DNA of 32,711 nt from Chromobacterium sinusclupearum (GTDB lineage: Bacteria > Pseudomonadota > Gammaproteobacteria > Burkholderiales > Chromobacteriaceae): assembly GCF_002902845.1 (NCBI RefSeq), contig NZ_PPTF01000022.1, positions 1-32,711 of the forward strand, given 5' to 3'. The position numbers and the translations under genes were made by a program. Numbering within the stretch: position 1 is the stretch's first letter; each line of letters starts with the position of its first letter. Positions 14,780-23,142 of the stretch are shown here, piece by piece. The notes under the pieces are model-generated. The model saw only the letters and a program-made list of their open reading frames with translations, made no database searches and was not told where the DNA came from.

Positions 14780-16249
14780 ATGAGCGCCAAAACCATCATG
14801 ATCCAGGGCGCGACGTCCGATGCCGGCAAGAGCGCGCTGGCCACCGGCTTGTGCCGGCTGTTGGCGCGTCGCGGCGTCAAGGTGGCGCCGTTCAAGCCGC
14901 AGAACATGGCGCTGAACAGCGCGGTGACGGTGGATGGCGGCGAGATCGGCCGCTCGCAGGCGGTGCAGGCGCAGGCTTGCGGCCTGGAGCCGCACACCGA
15001 CATGAACCCGGTGCTGCTCAAACCGGCCAGCCGCGATGGCGCACAGGTCATCATCCAGGGCCGCGCCATCGGCAATATGCAGGCGCGCGGCTATCACGAT
15101 TACAAGCCCATCGCCATGCGGGCGGTGCTGGCATCGCACGCGCGGCTGGCGGCGCAGTACCAGTGCATTGTGGCCGAGGGGGCCGGCAGCCCGGCGGAGA
15201 TCAATCTGCGCGACGGCGACATCGCCAATATGGGTTTCGCCGAGGCGGTGGACTGCCCGGTGATCCTGGTGGCCGACATCGAGCGCGGCGGGGTATTCGC
15301 CCATTTGGCCGGCACCTTGGCGTTGCTGTCGGAATCCGAGCGCGCCCGCGTCGTCGGGCTGGTGATCAACCGCTTCCGCGGCGATCCGGCGCTGCTGCAA
15401 AGCGGCGTGGACTGGCTGCAAGCCTATACCGGCAAGCCGGTGCTGGGCGTGCTGCCCTATCTGCACGATCTGCATCTGGAAGCCGAAGACAGCTTGTCTT
15501 GCGGCGCGCCGGCTGCGGCCAGGAGCGGCGGCAAGCTGACGGTGGCGGTGCCGGCTTTGCCCTTTGCCAGCAACCATACCGATTTCGACCCCCTGCGCCT
15601 GCATCCGCAGGTGGATTTTCGACTGGTGCGCGCGGGTCAAGCCATGCCGCCGGCCGACCTGATCATCCTGCCCGGCAGCAAAAGCGTGTTGGCGGACCTG
15701 GCCTGGCTGCACCAGCAGGGCTGGGAAGAGGCGATCCGCCGTCACTTGCGCTATGGCGGCAAGCTGATCGGTATTTGCGGCGGCCTGCAGATGCTGGGAC
15801 GCAAGCTGCATGACCCGGACGGGCTGGAGGGCACGCCGGGCAGCGGCGATGGCCTGGGCTGGCTGGACCTGGAAACCACGCTGGCGCCGGAGAAGCGCCT
15901 GACGCGGAGGCGAGGCCGTTTGGCGCTGGACGATGCGGAAGCGGCTGGTTACGAAATCCACATGGGCGTCAGCGAGGGACCGGCCTTGGCCAGACCTGCA
16001 TTGCGTTTTGCCGATGGCGGGTGCGACGGCGCGCGCTCGGAAGACGACCAGATTCTGGCCACCTATCTGCATGGCCTGTTCGATGAGTCGGCTGCCAGCC
16101 TGGCCGTCCTGCAATGGGCCGGCTTGGTCGAACCAGCGGCCCTGGACTATCCGGCATTGCGCGAGGCCAATATCGACAAGCTGGCGGACATGCTGGAAGC
16201 GCATCTGGATTTGGGCCCGATCCGTCACTGCTTACCCGAGCCGCGCTAA
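14780..16249 (+). CDS. cobQ: Cobyric acid synthase
   Basis: A 489-residue glutamine-dependent amidotransferase that amidates side chains b, d, e and g of adenosylcobyrinic acid a,c-diamide. The N-terminal ATPase domain opens with [21 protein letters not shown], a P-loop-like motif, then [10 protein letters not shown], typical of CobQ. The C-terminal class I glutaminase-like domain has [12 protein letters not shown] with the catalytic Cys, and [10 protein letters not shown] holding the conserved His. The ATG at 14780 follows AGAGG. It is alone on its strand and ends 21 bases from the convergent cysQ gene. Together with bluB it indicates that the organism makes or remodels cobalamin; other cob genes are not in the window. 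Confidence 0.95.
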   Translation: MSAKTIMIQGATSDAGKSALATGLCRLLARRGVKVAPFKPQNMALNSAVTVDGGEIGRSQAVQAQACGLEPHTDMNPVLLKPASRDGAQVIIQGRAIGNMQARGYHDYKPIAMRAVLASHARLAAQYQCIVAEGAGSPAEINLRDGDIANMGFAEAVDCPVILVADIERGGVFAHLAGTLALLSESERARVVGLVINRFRGDPALLQSGVDWLQAYTGKPVLGVLPYLHDLHLEAEDSLSCGAPAAARSGGKLTVAVPALPFASNHTDFDPLRLHPQVDFRLVRAGQAMPPADLIILPGSKSVLADLAWLHQQGWEEAIRRHLRYGGKLIGICGGLQMLGRKLHDPDGLEGTPGSGDGLGWLDLETTLAPEKRLTRRRGRLALDDAEAAGYEIHMGVSEGPALARPALRFADGGCDGARSEDDQILATYLHGLFDESAASLAVLQWAGLVEPAALDYPALREANIDKLADMLEAHLDLGPIRHCLPEPR

Positions 16250-16270
16250 CAGCGCCTAGAGACAGGCGAC

Positions 16271-17011
16271 CTATTGTTCGGCCGCGATCGCCCCTAGCAG
16301 CGTCTCCGCCCACTCCGGTCGGCAGATCAGCAGGTCCGGCATGCTCGGTTCGGCCTGGTTGTAGCGGCAGGGGCTGCCGTCTATGCGCGAGGCGTGCAGG
16401 CCGGCGGCCAGCGCCACGCCGACCGGCGCGCAGGTATCCCATTCGTTCATGCCGCCGCTGTGCAGGTAGGCATGCGCCTCGCCGCGCAGCACCGCCATCG
16501 CCTTGGCGCCGGCCGATCCCATCGGCACCAGCTCGGCGTCCAGCCTGGCGGCTACCCGCGCCGCCAGTTCCGGCGGCCTGCTGCGGCTGACCAGTATTTT
16601 CAGTTTGCCGGACGGCGCGGGGGCCAGTTCCGGTGGCGCTGCGGTGCTGTACAGCAGATGCAATGCCGGCAGCGCCACGGCGCAGGCGGTGGGCACGCCG
16701 CCCTCGGTCAACGCGACATGCACCGCCCAGTCATCGCGGCCGCGTTCGCAGTATTCGCGGGTGCCGTCCAGCGGGTCGATGATCCAGACGCGGTGTTTCG
16801 ACAGGCGGGAGGGATCGGGGGCGGATTCTTCCGACAGAAAACCGTCTTCGGGCCGGGCGGCTTGCAGCAGGTCCAGGATCAGCTCGTTGGCGTTTGCGTC
16901 CGCCAGCGCGCCCAGCTGCTGCGGATTGTTCACGCTGCCGTGTCGCAGATGGTTCAGCAGTTCCGCCGCGTGGGCGGCGGTGATGGCTGTCAGCCTGTGG
17001 TCGTCTGGCAT
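16271..17011 (-). CDS. cysQ: CysQ-type 3'(2'),5'-bisphosphate nucleotidase, inositol monophosphatase fold
   Basis: A 246-residue metal-dependent phosphatase. It shows LSEES, then WIIDPLDGTREY (the DPLDGT metal site), DDWAVHVAL, MGSAGAKAMAV and NEWDTCAPVGVALAAGLHASRIDGSP. CysQ removes the 3' phosphate from PAP or PAPS in sulfate assimilation. The wording around GRDDWAVH, GSAGAKAMAV and the DLLICRPE tail recalls the mycobacterial CysQ more than the E. coli one. LADANANELI replaces the usual TDAD metal motif. Start MPDDHRL follows CCAGG at a suitable distance; an ATG at 17050 would add 13 residues. It converges with cobQ. Confidence 0.8.
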   Translation of the reverse strand: MPDDHRLTAITAAHAAELLNHLRHGSVNNPQQLGALADANANELILDLLQAARPEDGFLSEESAPDPSRLSKHRVWIIDPLDGTREYCERGRDDWAVHVALTEGGVPTACAVALPALHLLYSTAAPPELAPAPSGKLKILVSRSRPPELAARVAARLDAELVPMGSAGAKAMAVLRGEAHAYLHSGGMNEWDTCAPVGVALAAGLHASRIDGSPCRYNQAEPSMPDLLICRPEWAETLLGAIAAEQ

Positions 17012-17084
17012 GGCGCTGGCCTGGCAATAGAGATGGGAAAAGTGTGCCATTGCCTAGGCGAGGCTGGCAATGGATGGCTTGGTG

Positions 17085-19229
17085 TCAGAAATATTCGACG
17101 CCGGCCTGCGGACTGAAACTCGCCCGCTGCAGGATGAAGGCTTCCGCCTCCGCGGCGGGCACCGGCTTGCACAGCAGGTAGCCCTGTACCACATCGACCT
17201 GGATGCTGGATAAGAAAGTCAGCTGCTCCTTGGTTTCCACGCCTTCCGCCACTACCCGCAAATCCATGCGATGGGCAAGGTAGGCGATGGTGTCGCACAA
17301 GGCGGTGTCTTTTTCGTCGCTGGCGATATTGCGGATGAACGATTGGTCTATCTTCAGCGTGTCCACCGGGAAACGGGTGAGATAGGACAGCGAGGAGTGG
17401 CCGGTGCCGAAATCGTCTATCGAGCTGTGAACGCCCATGGCGCGGAACTGTTGCATCATGCGGATGGATTGCTGCGGCGACAGCATGGTGCAAGATTCGG
17501 TGATTTCCAGCTCCAGCGATGCCGGCGCGATGCCGGTTTCCTTCAGCACGCCGGCCACGAACTCCGGCAGCTCCTGGTCGGTGAATTGCGCCACGCTGAG
17601 GTTGACCGCCATCTTGATGTCCAGGCCGCAGCGTTTGTCGTGCCAGCGCCTGAGCTGCTGGCAGGCTTCGCGCAGCACCCAGCGCCCCAGCGGCAGGATC
17701 AGGCCGGATTGTTCGGCGATGGGAATGAACTGGCCTGGCGAAATCATGCCCTTCTTCGGATGCTGCCAGCGCACCAGCGCCTCCACGCCCACCACCTGGC
17801 CGCTGGCCAGTTCGATCTGCGGCTGGTAATGCAGCACCAGTTGGCCTTTTTCAATGGCGTGGCGCAGCTCCTTCTCCAGCTCGATGCGCTCGCGCATCTG
17901 CTTACCCATTTCCGCTTGATACAGTTCGATGTGCCGCGTGCCGCGCTGCTTGGCCTGGTATAGCGCCATGTCGGCGTCGCGCAGCAGCTCCTGGCCGTTG
18001 CAGCCGTGCGGCGCTCCAAGGCTGACGCCGATGTTGGCGGCAATGCTCAGCATCATCTCATCCACGGCGAACGGCGCGGTGATGGTGTCCAGCACTTGGC
18101 TGGCCAGCGCCTGCGCGGTCTTGGCATTGGCGATGCCGGTTTGCAGCAGTACGAACTCAATGCCGCCCAGCCGGCCGGCATGGCCGGTGCTGCCCGCCAG
18201 TTGGCGCAGCCGGTCGGCCACGCAGCTGAGCAGCAGGTCGCCGATGCGGTTGCCGTAGACGTCATTGATGTATTTGAAGTCGCCCAGGTCGATCAGCAGC
18301 AGCGCGAACGGCGGCCTTTCCTCATCGCTTAGAGCGCACAGCGCGTGCAGTTGCTCCAGCAGGCCGCTATGGTTGTACAGGCCGGTCAGGTTGTCGAAGT
18401 AAGCCAGCCGGTTGATTTTTTCCTGGGAGGCCATGCGCGAGGAAATGTCGATGTAGCTGACGCGCAGCAGATGGCCGGTTTCGCTGGGCAGCTTGCTCAG
18501 CCTGACCTCGCACGGCACCGTTTCCCCGTCCGGCCGCTGTATGACGCGCTCGAATACCTGCACCTCGCCTTGCATGGCGCGGGCGGCATGCATGCGTACG
18601 GTCTCCATGGCCGGCAGGCCATCGGGCTGCTCCGCGGAGTACAGGTCGCCCGGCGTCAGGCCTATCAGCGTTTGCAAGGGCCGGCCGGTCAGCCGCTCGG
18701 CCTGGCGGTTGGCGTCGACAAAACGGCCCGTATCCTTGTCGAACACCATGATGGCCTCCGGCGCCTGTTCGATCAGCGCGCGGAAACGTTGCTCGCTCAG
18801 CCGTAGCGATTCGGTTTTTTCCTCCACCAGCTTGCTCAGCCGCTGTTTCAGGCGGGACAGGTCCAGGTGGGTGTTGACGCGGGCCAGCAGCTCGCTGCGT
18901 TCGAACGGCTTGGCGATGAAGTCCACCGCGCCGGCGGCGAAGCCTTCCACCCGGATATCGGCGTCGGCGATGGAGCTGAGGAATATCACCGGAATGTCGC
19001 GGGTGCGGGGGTTGAGTTTCAGGTCGCGGCAAACGGCGACACCATCCATGTCCGGCAGGCTGTAATCCAGCAGGATCAGGTCCGGTGGATGCTTTTGCGC
19101 CAAGTCCAGCGCCTCGGCGCCGCTTTGCGCCGAGCTGACTTGGAAGCCCTGAGTGGACAGCAGGGCCAGCAGCATCATCAGTGTGGTCATGGTGTCGTCC
19201 ACCACCAGAATGTCGCCAGGTCCCGGCAT
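17085..19229 (-). CDS. Response regulator: receiver-PAS-degenerate GGDEF-EAL, probable c-di-GMP phosphodiesterase
   Basis: A 714-residue soluble protein. The receiver covers residues about 4-125, with phosphoacceptor Asp55 (LILLDYSLPDMDG) and Lys107 (AKPFE). A PAS domain follows at about 145-265. The GGDEF domain (about 275-435) reads GGIEF at 355-359, and DLGDFK has lost the second metal Asp, so it should not make c-di-GMP. The EAL domain has EALVRW at 483-488, LEITES, DDFGTGHSSLSYL and VVAEGVET intact, so c-di-GMP hydrolysis is expected. ATG at 19229 follows GAGGAG. It is divergent from the hybrid-kinase operon, whose first start lies 236 bases away, and may be an output of that phosphorelay. 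Confidence 0.92.
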   Translation of the reverse strand: MPGPGDILVVDDTMTTLMMLLALLSTQGFQVSSAQSGAEALDLAQKHPPDLILLDYSLPDMDGVAVCRDLKLNPRTRDIPVIFLSSIADADIRVEGFAAGAVDFIAKPFERSELLARVNTHLDLSRLKQRLSKLVEEKTESLRLSEQRFRALIEQAPEAIMVFDKDTGRFVDANRQAERLTGRPLQTLIGLTPGDLYSAEQPDGLPAMETVRMHAARAMQGEVQVFERVIQRPDGETVPCEVRLSKLPSETGHLLRVSYIDISSRMASQEKINRLAYFDNLTGLYNHSGLLEQLHALCALSDEERPPFALLLIDLGDFKYINDVYGNRIGDLLLSCVADRLRQLAGSTGHAGRLGGIEFVLLQTGIANAKTAQALASQVLDTITAPFAVDEMMLSIAANIGVSLGAPHGCNGQELLRDADMALYQAKQRGTRHIELYQAEMGKQMRERIELEKELRHAIEKGQLVLHYQPQIELASGQVVGVEALVRWQHPKKGMISPGQFIPIAEQSGLILPLGRWVLREACQQLRRWHDKRCGLDIKMAVNLSVAQFTDQELPEFVAGVLKETGIAPASLELEITESCTMLSPQQSIRMMQQFRAMGVHSSIDDFGTGHSSLSYLTRFPVDTLKIDQSFIRNIASDEKDTALCDTIAYLAHRMDLRVVAEGVETKEQLTFLSSIQVDVVQGYLLCKPVPAAEAEAFILQRASFSPQAGVEYF

Positions 19230-19464
19230 CAGGCTCCTCACTAGGCCATTTCCGCTTGATCCAGTCTAGTCTCTTTTCGTGGCATGGTTATATGGATGAT
19301 TGTCTAAACTGCAACATTAAGGCCTGTTCGCCTTGACTTCGGCATGAAGGCCGGCTGCATGGCGCTTTTCGTGCAAGCGTCCTGCGACAAAGCGATGCGC
19401 GGTGTTGAAATCATGGTGAACAGGTGTGCGTGCAAGTTTATCCATACCATCGCGGGGGGCTGGC

Positions 19465-22400
19465 GTGAAACTGTCGGTAGGCAAGAACATGGCATTGCTG
19501 GTGACGACGGCCTTGGTGGGCTTGTCGCTGCTGACCGCGATGCAGCAATACCTGATGGATCAGGTATATGACGGAGCCAACTACGCCAATCTCAACGCGG
19601 TGCCTAGCATCGTGATTCTGGACACGCTGAGGCGGGATTACCTGCACGCCAATATCCAGATCAATCGACGCGTGCATACCTTTGCGCCGGCTCAGGTGCA
19701 GCAAATAGAGAGCATTTTGCAGGAGCGGCGAGAAGGCGTGGAAAAGGCACTGCATCAGTACGAGTTCGATGGCTGTTTTAAGGTCAGCTGCCTGTCCGAT
19801 GATGCCGACAAGGCCTTGCTGGAGCAGGACAAGCGCTTGTGGGCGGAGTACGACTCGCAAATGCTGAAGGTGTTGGAGGAGGCGCGGCGCGGCGAGTCCA
19901 GCCTGGCCAGGAGCCGCGAGATGTTGTGGGAAATGAATGGCTTGACCGATCAAATGTTCAAGCAGATCAACGACCACATTCGTTTTAACGTCGACTTGGC
20001 CAAGCGGCTGACGGAGTCGGCCTCGGCGACCAAGCAGCAGGCCATTCGGCAGTCCCTGGCGCTCAGCGCGCTCATTCTGTGCATTATCGCTGCAATCGGC
20101 TTCTGGGCCAGCCGTTCCATTTTGCGCAGCCTGGGCGGAGAGCCCGCCGAGGCCGCCGAAGTCGCGGAACGCCTGGCGGAAGGCGATCTGGGCAGCACAA
20201 TCCGCTTGAAGCCCGGGGATGAGAGCAGTCTGATGGCCCGGTTGAAAAGCCTGGTCGAATCGTTGGAGCAATTGGCCAGCCGCGCCTACGCCATCGGGCA
20301 GGGCGATCTGAGCCAGGAAGTGAAGCTGGCCTCGTCCAAGGACAGACTGGGCATCGCCATCAACGAGATGATACGGATGCTGCGCATCGCCCGCGCCGAG
20401 GACGAGCGGCGCAACTGGCTGAAGGACGGCTATAGCCAGGTTTCCGCGGCGCTGACCGGCGATCTGGCCACCGAGCAGCTGGCGGATGCCGCCATCGGGC
20501 TGATCGGCCGTTATCTCGATGCCGGCCGCGGCGTGTTCTACCTGTATCGCGAGGCCGAACAGCGGCTGGACCTGATCGGCAGCTATATGTACACCGAGCG
20601 CAACAATCTCGGCGCCACCTTCGCCTTGGGCCAGGGCGCGGTGGGACAGGTGGCGCGCGAGCGCAAACCCATCATCCTGGAGGTGACCGACGACGACGCC
20701 GCGCCCATCGTCACCGGCACCATGCTGGCGTTGCCGCGCTTCACTTACACCTATCCGCTACTGCATGAGAAAGAACTGGTCGGCGTGATCGAGCTGGCCA
20801 GTTTCGAGCATTTCGACGAACGCAAGCTGGAATACCTGTCCAACATCACCGGCATGCTGGCCTCCTTCCTGTTCGCCGCCGAGCAGCGCGTGCATATCCG
20901 CAAGCTGCTGGCGGCCAGCGAGGAGTCCGAGCGCGAGATGCGCGCGCAGAGCGAGCAACTGCGCGAGAGCAACGCCCGGATGGAGGAGCAGCAACAGCAG
21001 CTGCAGCAACAGGCCGAAGAGCTGCAACAGACCAATGCCCAGATGGAAGAGGCGCAGCAGCTGTTGCGGCAGCAGACCGAGGAGCTGCAGCAGACCAATG
21101 CGCAGATGGAGGAATCGCAGCAGCAGCTGGAGCAGCAGAATCAGGAGCTGGAGGAGGCGAAGCGGCAGCAGGAGGCCAAGGCGCGGCAGCTGGACCAGGC
21201 CAGCAAGTACAAATCGGAATTCCTCGCCAATATGTCGCACGAGCTGCGCACGCCGCTGAACTCCATCATCCTGCTGTCCAAGATGATGGTCAGCTCCGAA
21301 GATGGCGAGGTGCAGGGCGAGGCGCAGAAGTGGGCGCAGGTGATCCATCGCTCCGGCGAAGACCTGCTGCGGCTGATCAACGACGTGCTGGACCTGTCCA
21401 AAGTGGAGGCCGGGCGGATGGACGTGCATCTGGCCACGCTGAGCAGCCGCGATCTGTGCTTCGAGCTGCAGGGCATGTTCGAGCATCTGGCGCGCGACAA
21501 GGGCCTGGACTTCGTCATCGACGACCAGCTGCGGCGCGATTTCGTTTCCGATCCGGACAAGCTGTCGCAGATTCTGCGCAATCTGCTGACCAATGCCATC
21601 AAGTTCACCCGCCAGGGCAGCGTCACCTTCCGGCTCAGCCACCATCCGAACACGGCGCTGCCGATCCGGCTCAGCGTGCGCGATACCGGCATCGGCATTT
21701 CCGAAGACAAGAAGGGCGTGATTTTCGAGGCCTTCCAGCAGGCCGACGGCTCCACCTCGCGCGAATTCGGCGGCACCGGGCTGGGCCTGACCATCAGCCT
21801 GCGCTTCGCCCAGATGCTGGGCGGCACCATCGAGCTGGAAAGCAAGCCGGGCGAAGGCAGCGAGTTCAGCGTCTGGCTGCCGGAAAGCGCCGCCGCCTCG
21901 CGCGAGGCGGCCAGCCTGACGCCGCCGCCGCGGCTGGAGATGGCGCGCGACGATAGGGACGCGCTGCAGCCGGGAGACCGCGCGGTGCTGCTGATCGACG
22001 ATGATCCGGTGTTCGGCCAGATGCTGCTGACGATGAACCGGCGGCTGGGCTACAAGACTTTGCTGGCCGGAACCGGCGGCGAGGGGCTGGAATTGGCCGA
22101 GCGCCATCAGCCGGCAGGCATTCTGCTGGACCTGGGCTTGCCGGACATGGACGGCACCCAGGTGCTGCACGAGCTGAAGACGCGTCAGGCGCTGGCTTCG
22201 ATTCCGGTATACATCGTCTCCGCGCGCGACCGCGACGAGGCCTTGCTGCAGCAGGGCGCCATCGGCTTCTTGCGCAAACCCGCCAGCGACAAGCTCTTGG
22301 CGGCGGCCGAGGCCGAGCTGGTGCGCGCGGTGGGGGGGCACGCCGGCGGGATTCTGGTGGTGGAGCGCGGGGGGATCAGCCGAGATGAGGTGGCGGAGCT

Positions 22401-23142
22401 GGTGGGCGAAACCGGCGGAGCCATCGTCGGCGTCGGCCCCGAGGCTGACTGGCCGGCCTTGCTGCGGGAGAGCCGCTGCCGGCTGGCGATCATCGACTTG
22501 GGCGCGGCGCCGGTCGCCGCCAGCCTGGATGTCGCCGCCGCCTTGCGCGAGGCCGATCCGGCCATCTCGCTGGTGTTTTACGCCAGCCAGAGCCCGGACG
22601 ACGAGGACGAGGCGGAGCTGCGCGCCTACTCCGACTGCATCATCGTCAAGACGCCGCAGGCGGGGCAAAGGCTGCTGGAGAACGTGGAGCGCTTCCTGCG
22701 CGACGTGCCGCGCCAGCAGGCAGCCTTGAAAGCGCCGCCCGCCGCAACGGGCAGCCGGCTGCTGGAGGGGCGCAGCATCCTGGTGGTGGATGACGATCCG
22801 CGCAATCTGTTCGTGGTGACGGCCGCGCTGGAGCGGCACGGCGCCAAATTGTCCAGCGCCGTCAACGGCCGGCGCGCGCTGGAGTTTCTGGAGCAGCAGC
22901 GGCCGGATCTGGTGCTGATGGACATCATGATGCCGGAGATGGATGGCTATCAGGCCATCGCGGCGATCCGGGCCAACCCGGCCTGGGTCGATCTGCCGGT
23001 GGTGGCGATCACCGCCAAGGCGCTGCCGGCGGAGCGGGAAAAGATACTGGCTACCGGCGCCGATGACTATCTGTCCAAGCCCGTGGACTACGACGTTTTG
23101 GTGGCCAAGGCGGCGCAATGGTGCGAGGGCCGCGCCAAATGA
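19465..23142 (+). CDS. Membrane hybrid histidine kinase: sensor-HAMP-GAF-coiled coil-kinase-three receivers
   Basis: A 1225-residue sensor kinase. TM1 covers residues about 9-27, a mostly helical periplasmic domain about 28-195 (with a CFKVSC Cys pair at 104/109), and TM2 about 197-217. A HAMP region with a second HAMP-like stretch (LAEGDLGSTI, IGQGDLSQEV), a GAF domain (about 333-472) and a Gln/Glu-rich coiled coil (about 490-585) follow. The kinase has His592 (SHELRTPLNS) and the ATPase motifs DTGIGIS and FGGTGLGL. Three receiver-like domains carry Asp889, Asp1011 and Asp1153; the middle one is degenerate. GTG at 19465 follows GGGGGG; ATG at 19489 is an alternative. The stop overlaps the next start. 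Confidence 0.93.
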   Translation: MKLSVGKNMALLVTTALVGLSLLTAMQQYLMDQVYDGANYANLNAVPSIVILDTLRRDYLHANIQINRRVHTFAPAQVQQIESILQERREGVEKALHQYEFDGCFKVSCLSDDADKALLEQDKRLWAEYDSQMLKVLEEARRGESSLARSREMLWEMNGLTDQMFKQINDHIRFNVDLAKRLTESASATKQQAIRQSLALSALILCIIAAIGFWASRSILRSLGGEPAEAAEVAERLAEGDLGSTIRLKPGDESSLMARLKSLVESLEQLASRAYAIGQGDLSQEVKLASSKDRLGIAINEMIRMLRIARAEDERRNWLKDGYSQVSAALTGDLATEQLADAAIGLIGRYLDAGRGVFYLYREAEQRLDLIGSYMYTERNNLGATFALGQGAVGQVARERKPIILEVTDDDAAPIVTGTMLALPRFTYTYPLLHEKELVGVIELASFEHFDERKLEYLSNITGMLASFLFAAEQRVHIRKLLAASEESEREMRAQSEQLRESNARMEEQQQQLQQQAEELQQTNAQMEEAQQLLRQQTEELQQTNAQMEESQQQLEQQNQELEEAKRQQEAKARQLDQASKYKSEFLANMSHELRTPLNSIILLSKMMVSSEDGEVQGEAQKWAQVIHRSGEDLLRLINDVLDLSKVEAGRMDVHLATLSSRDLCFELQGMFEHLARDKGLDFVIDDQLRRDFVSDPDKLSQILRNLLTNAIKFTRQGSVTFRLSHHPNTALPIRLSVRDTGIGISEDKKGVIFEAFQQADGSTSREFGGTGLGLTISLRFAQMLGGTIELESKPGEGSEFSVWLPESAAASREAASLTPPPRLEMARDDRDALQPGDRAVLLIDDDPVFGQMLLTMNRRLGYKTLLAGTGGEGLELAERHQPAGILLDLGLPDMDGTQVLHELKTRQALASIPVYIVSARDRDEALLQQGAIGFLRKPASDKLLAAAEAELVRAVGGHAGGILVVERGGISRDEVAELVGETGGAIVGVGPEADWPALLRESRCRLAIIDLGAAPVAASLDVAAALREADPAISLVFYASQSPDDEDEAELRAYSDCIIVKTPQAGQRLLENVERFLRDVPRQQAALKAPPAATGSRLLEGRSILVVDDDPRNLFVVTAALERHGAKLSSAVNGRRALEFLEQQRPDLVLMDIMMPEMDGYQAIAAIRANPAWVDLPVVAITAKALPAEREKILATGADDYLSKPVDYDVLVAKAAQWCEGRAK
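20938..21189 (+). repeat. Four tandem 63-base repeats encoding 21-residue coiled-coil units
   Basis: Four consecutive 63-base units start at 20938, 21001, 21064 and 21127. Each encodes 21 residues, exactly three heptads. Units 2 and 3 are nearly identical in protein (both contain EELQQTNAQMEE) and close in DNA; units 1 and 4 are more diverged. They link the GAF domain to the dimerisation helix, keeping heptad phase into the kinase core. Confidence 0.85.

Noticed and set aside
12418..15075. An 885-codon minus-strand frame spanning metE and the start of cobQ
   Set aside because: It runs antisense across two clearly real genes and their spacer, with the same composition artefact and no family match.
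19360..19375. A GG-N10-GC element resembling a sigma-54 promoter upstream of the kinase operon
   Set aside because: Only part of the consensus matches, and the spacing alone is common by chance; no enhancer-type regulator is nearby.
20758..23118. A 786-codon minus-strand frame opposite the hybrid kinase
   Set aside because: It is a shadow of the kinase; its Leu-rich stretch is just the complement of the Gln-rich repeats.
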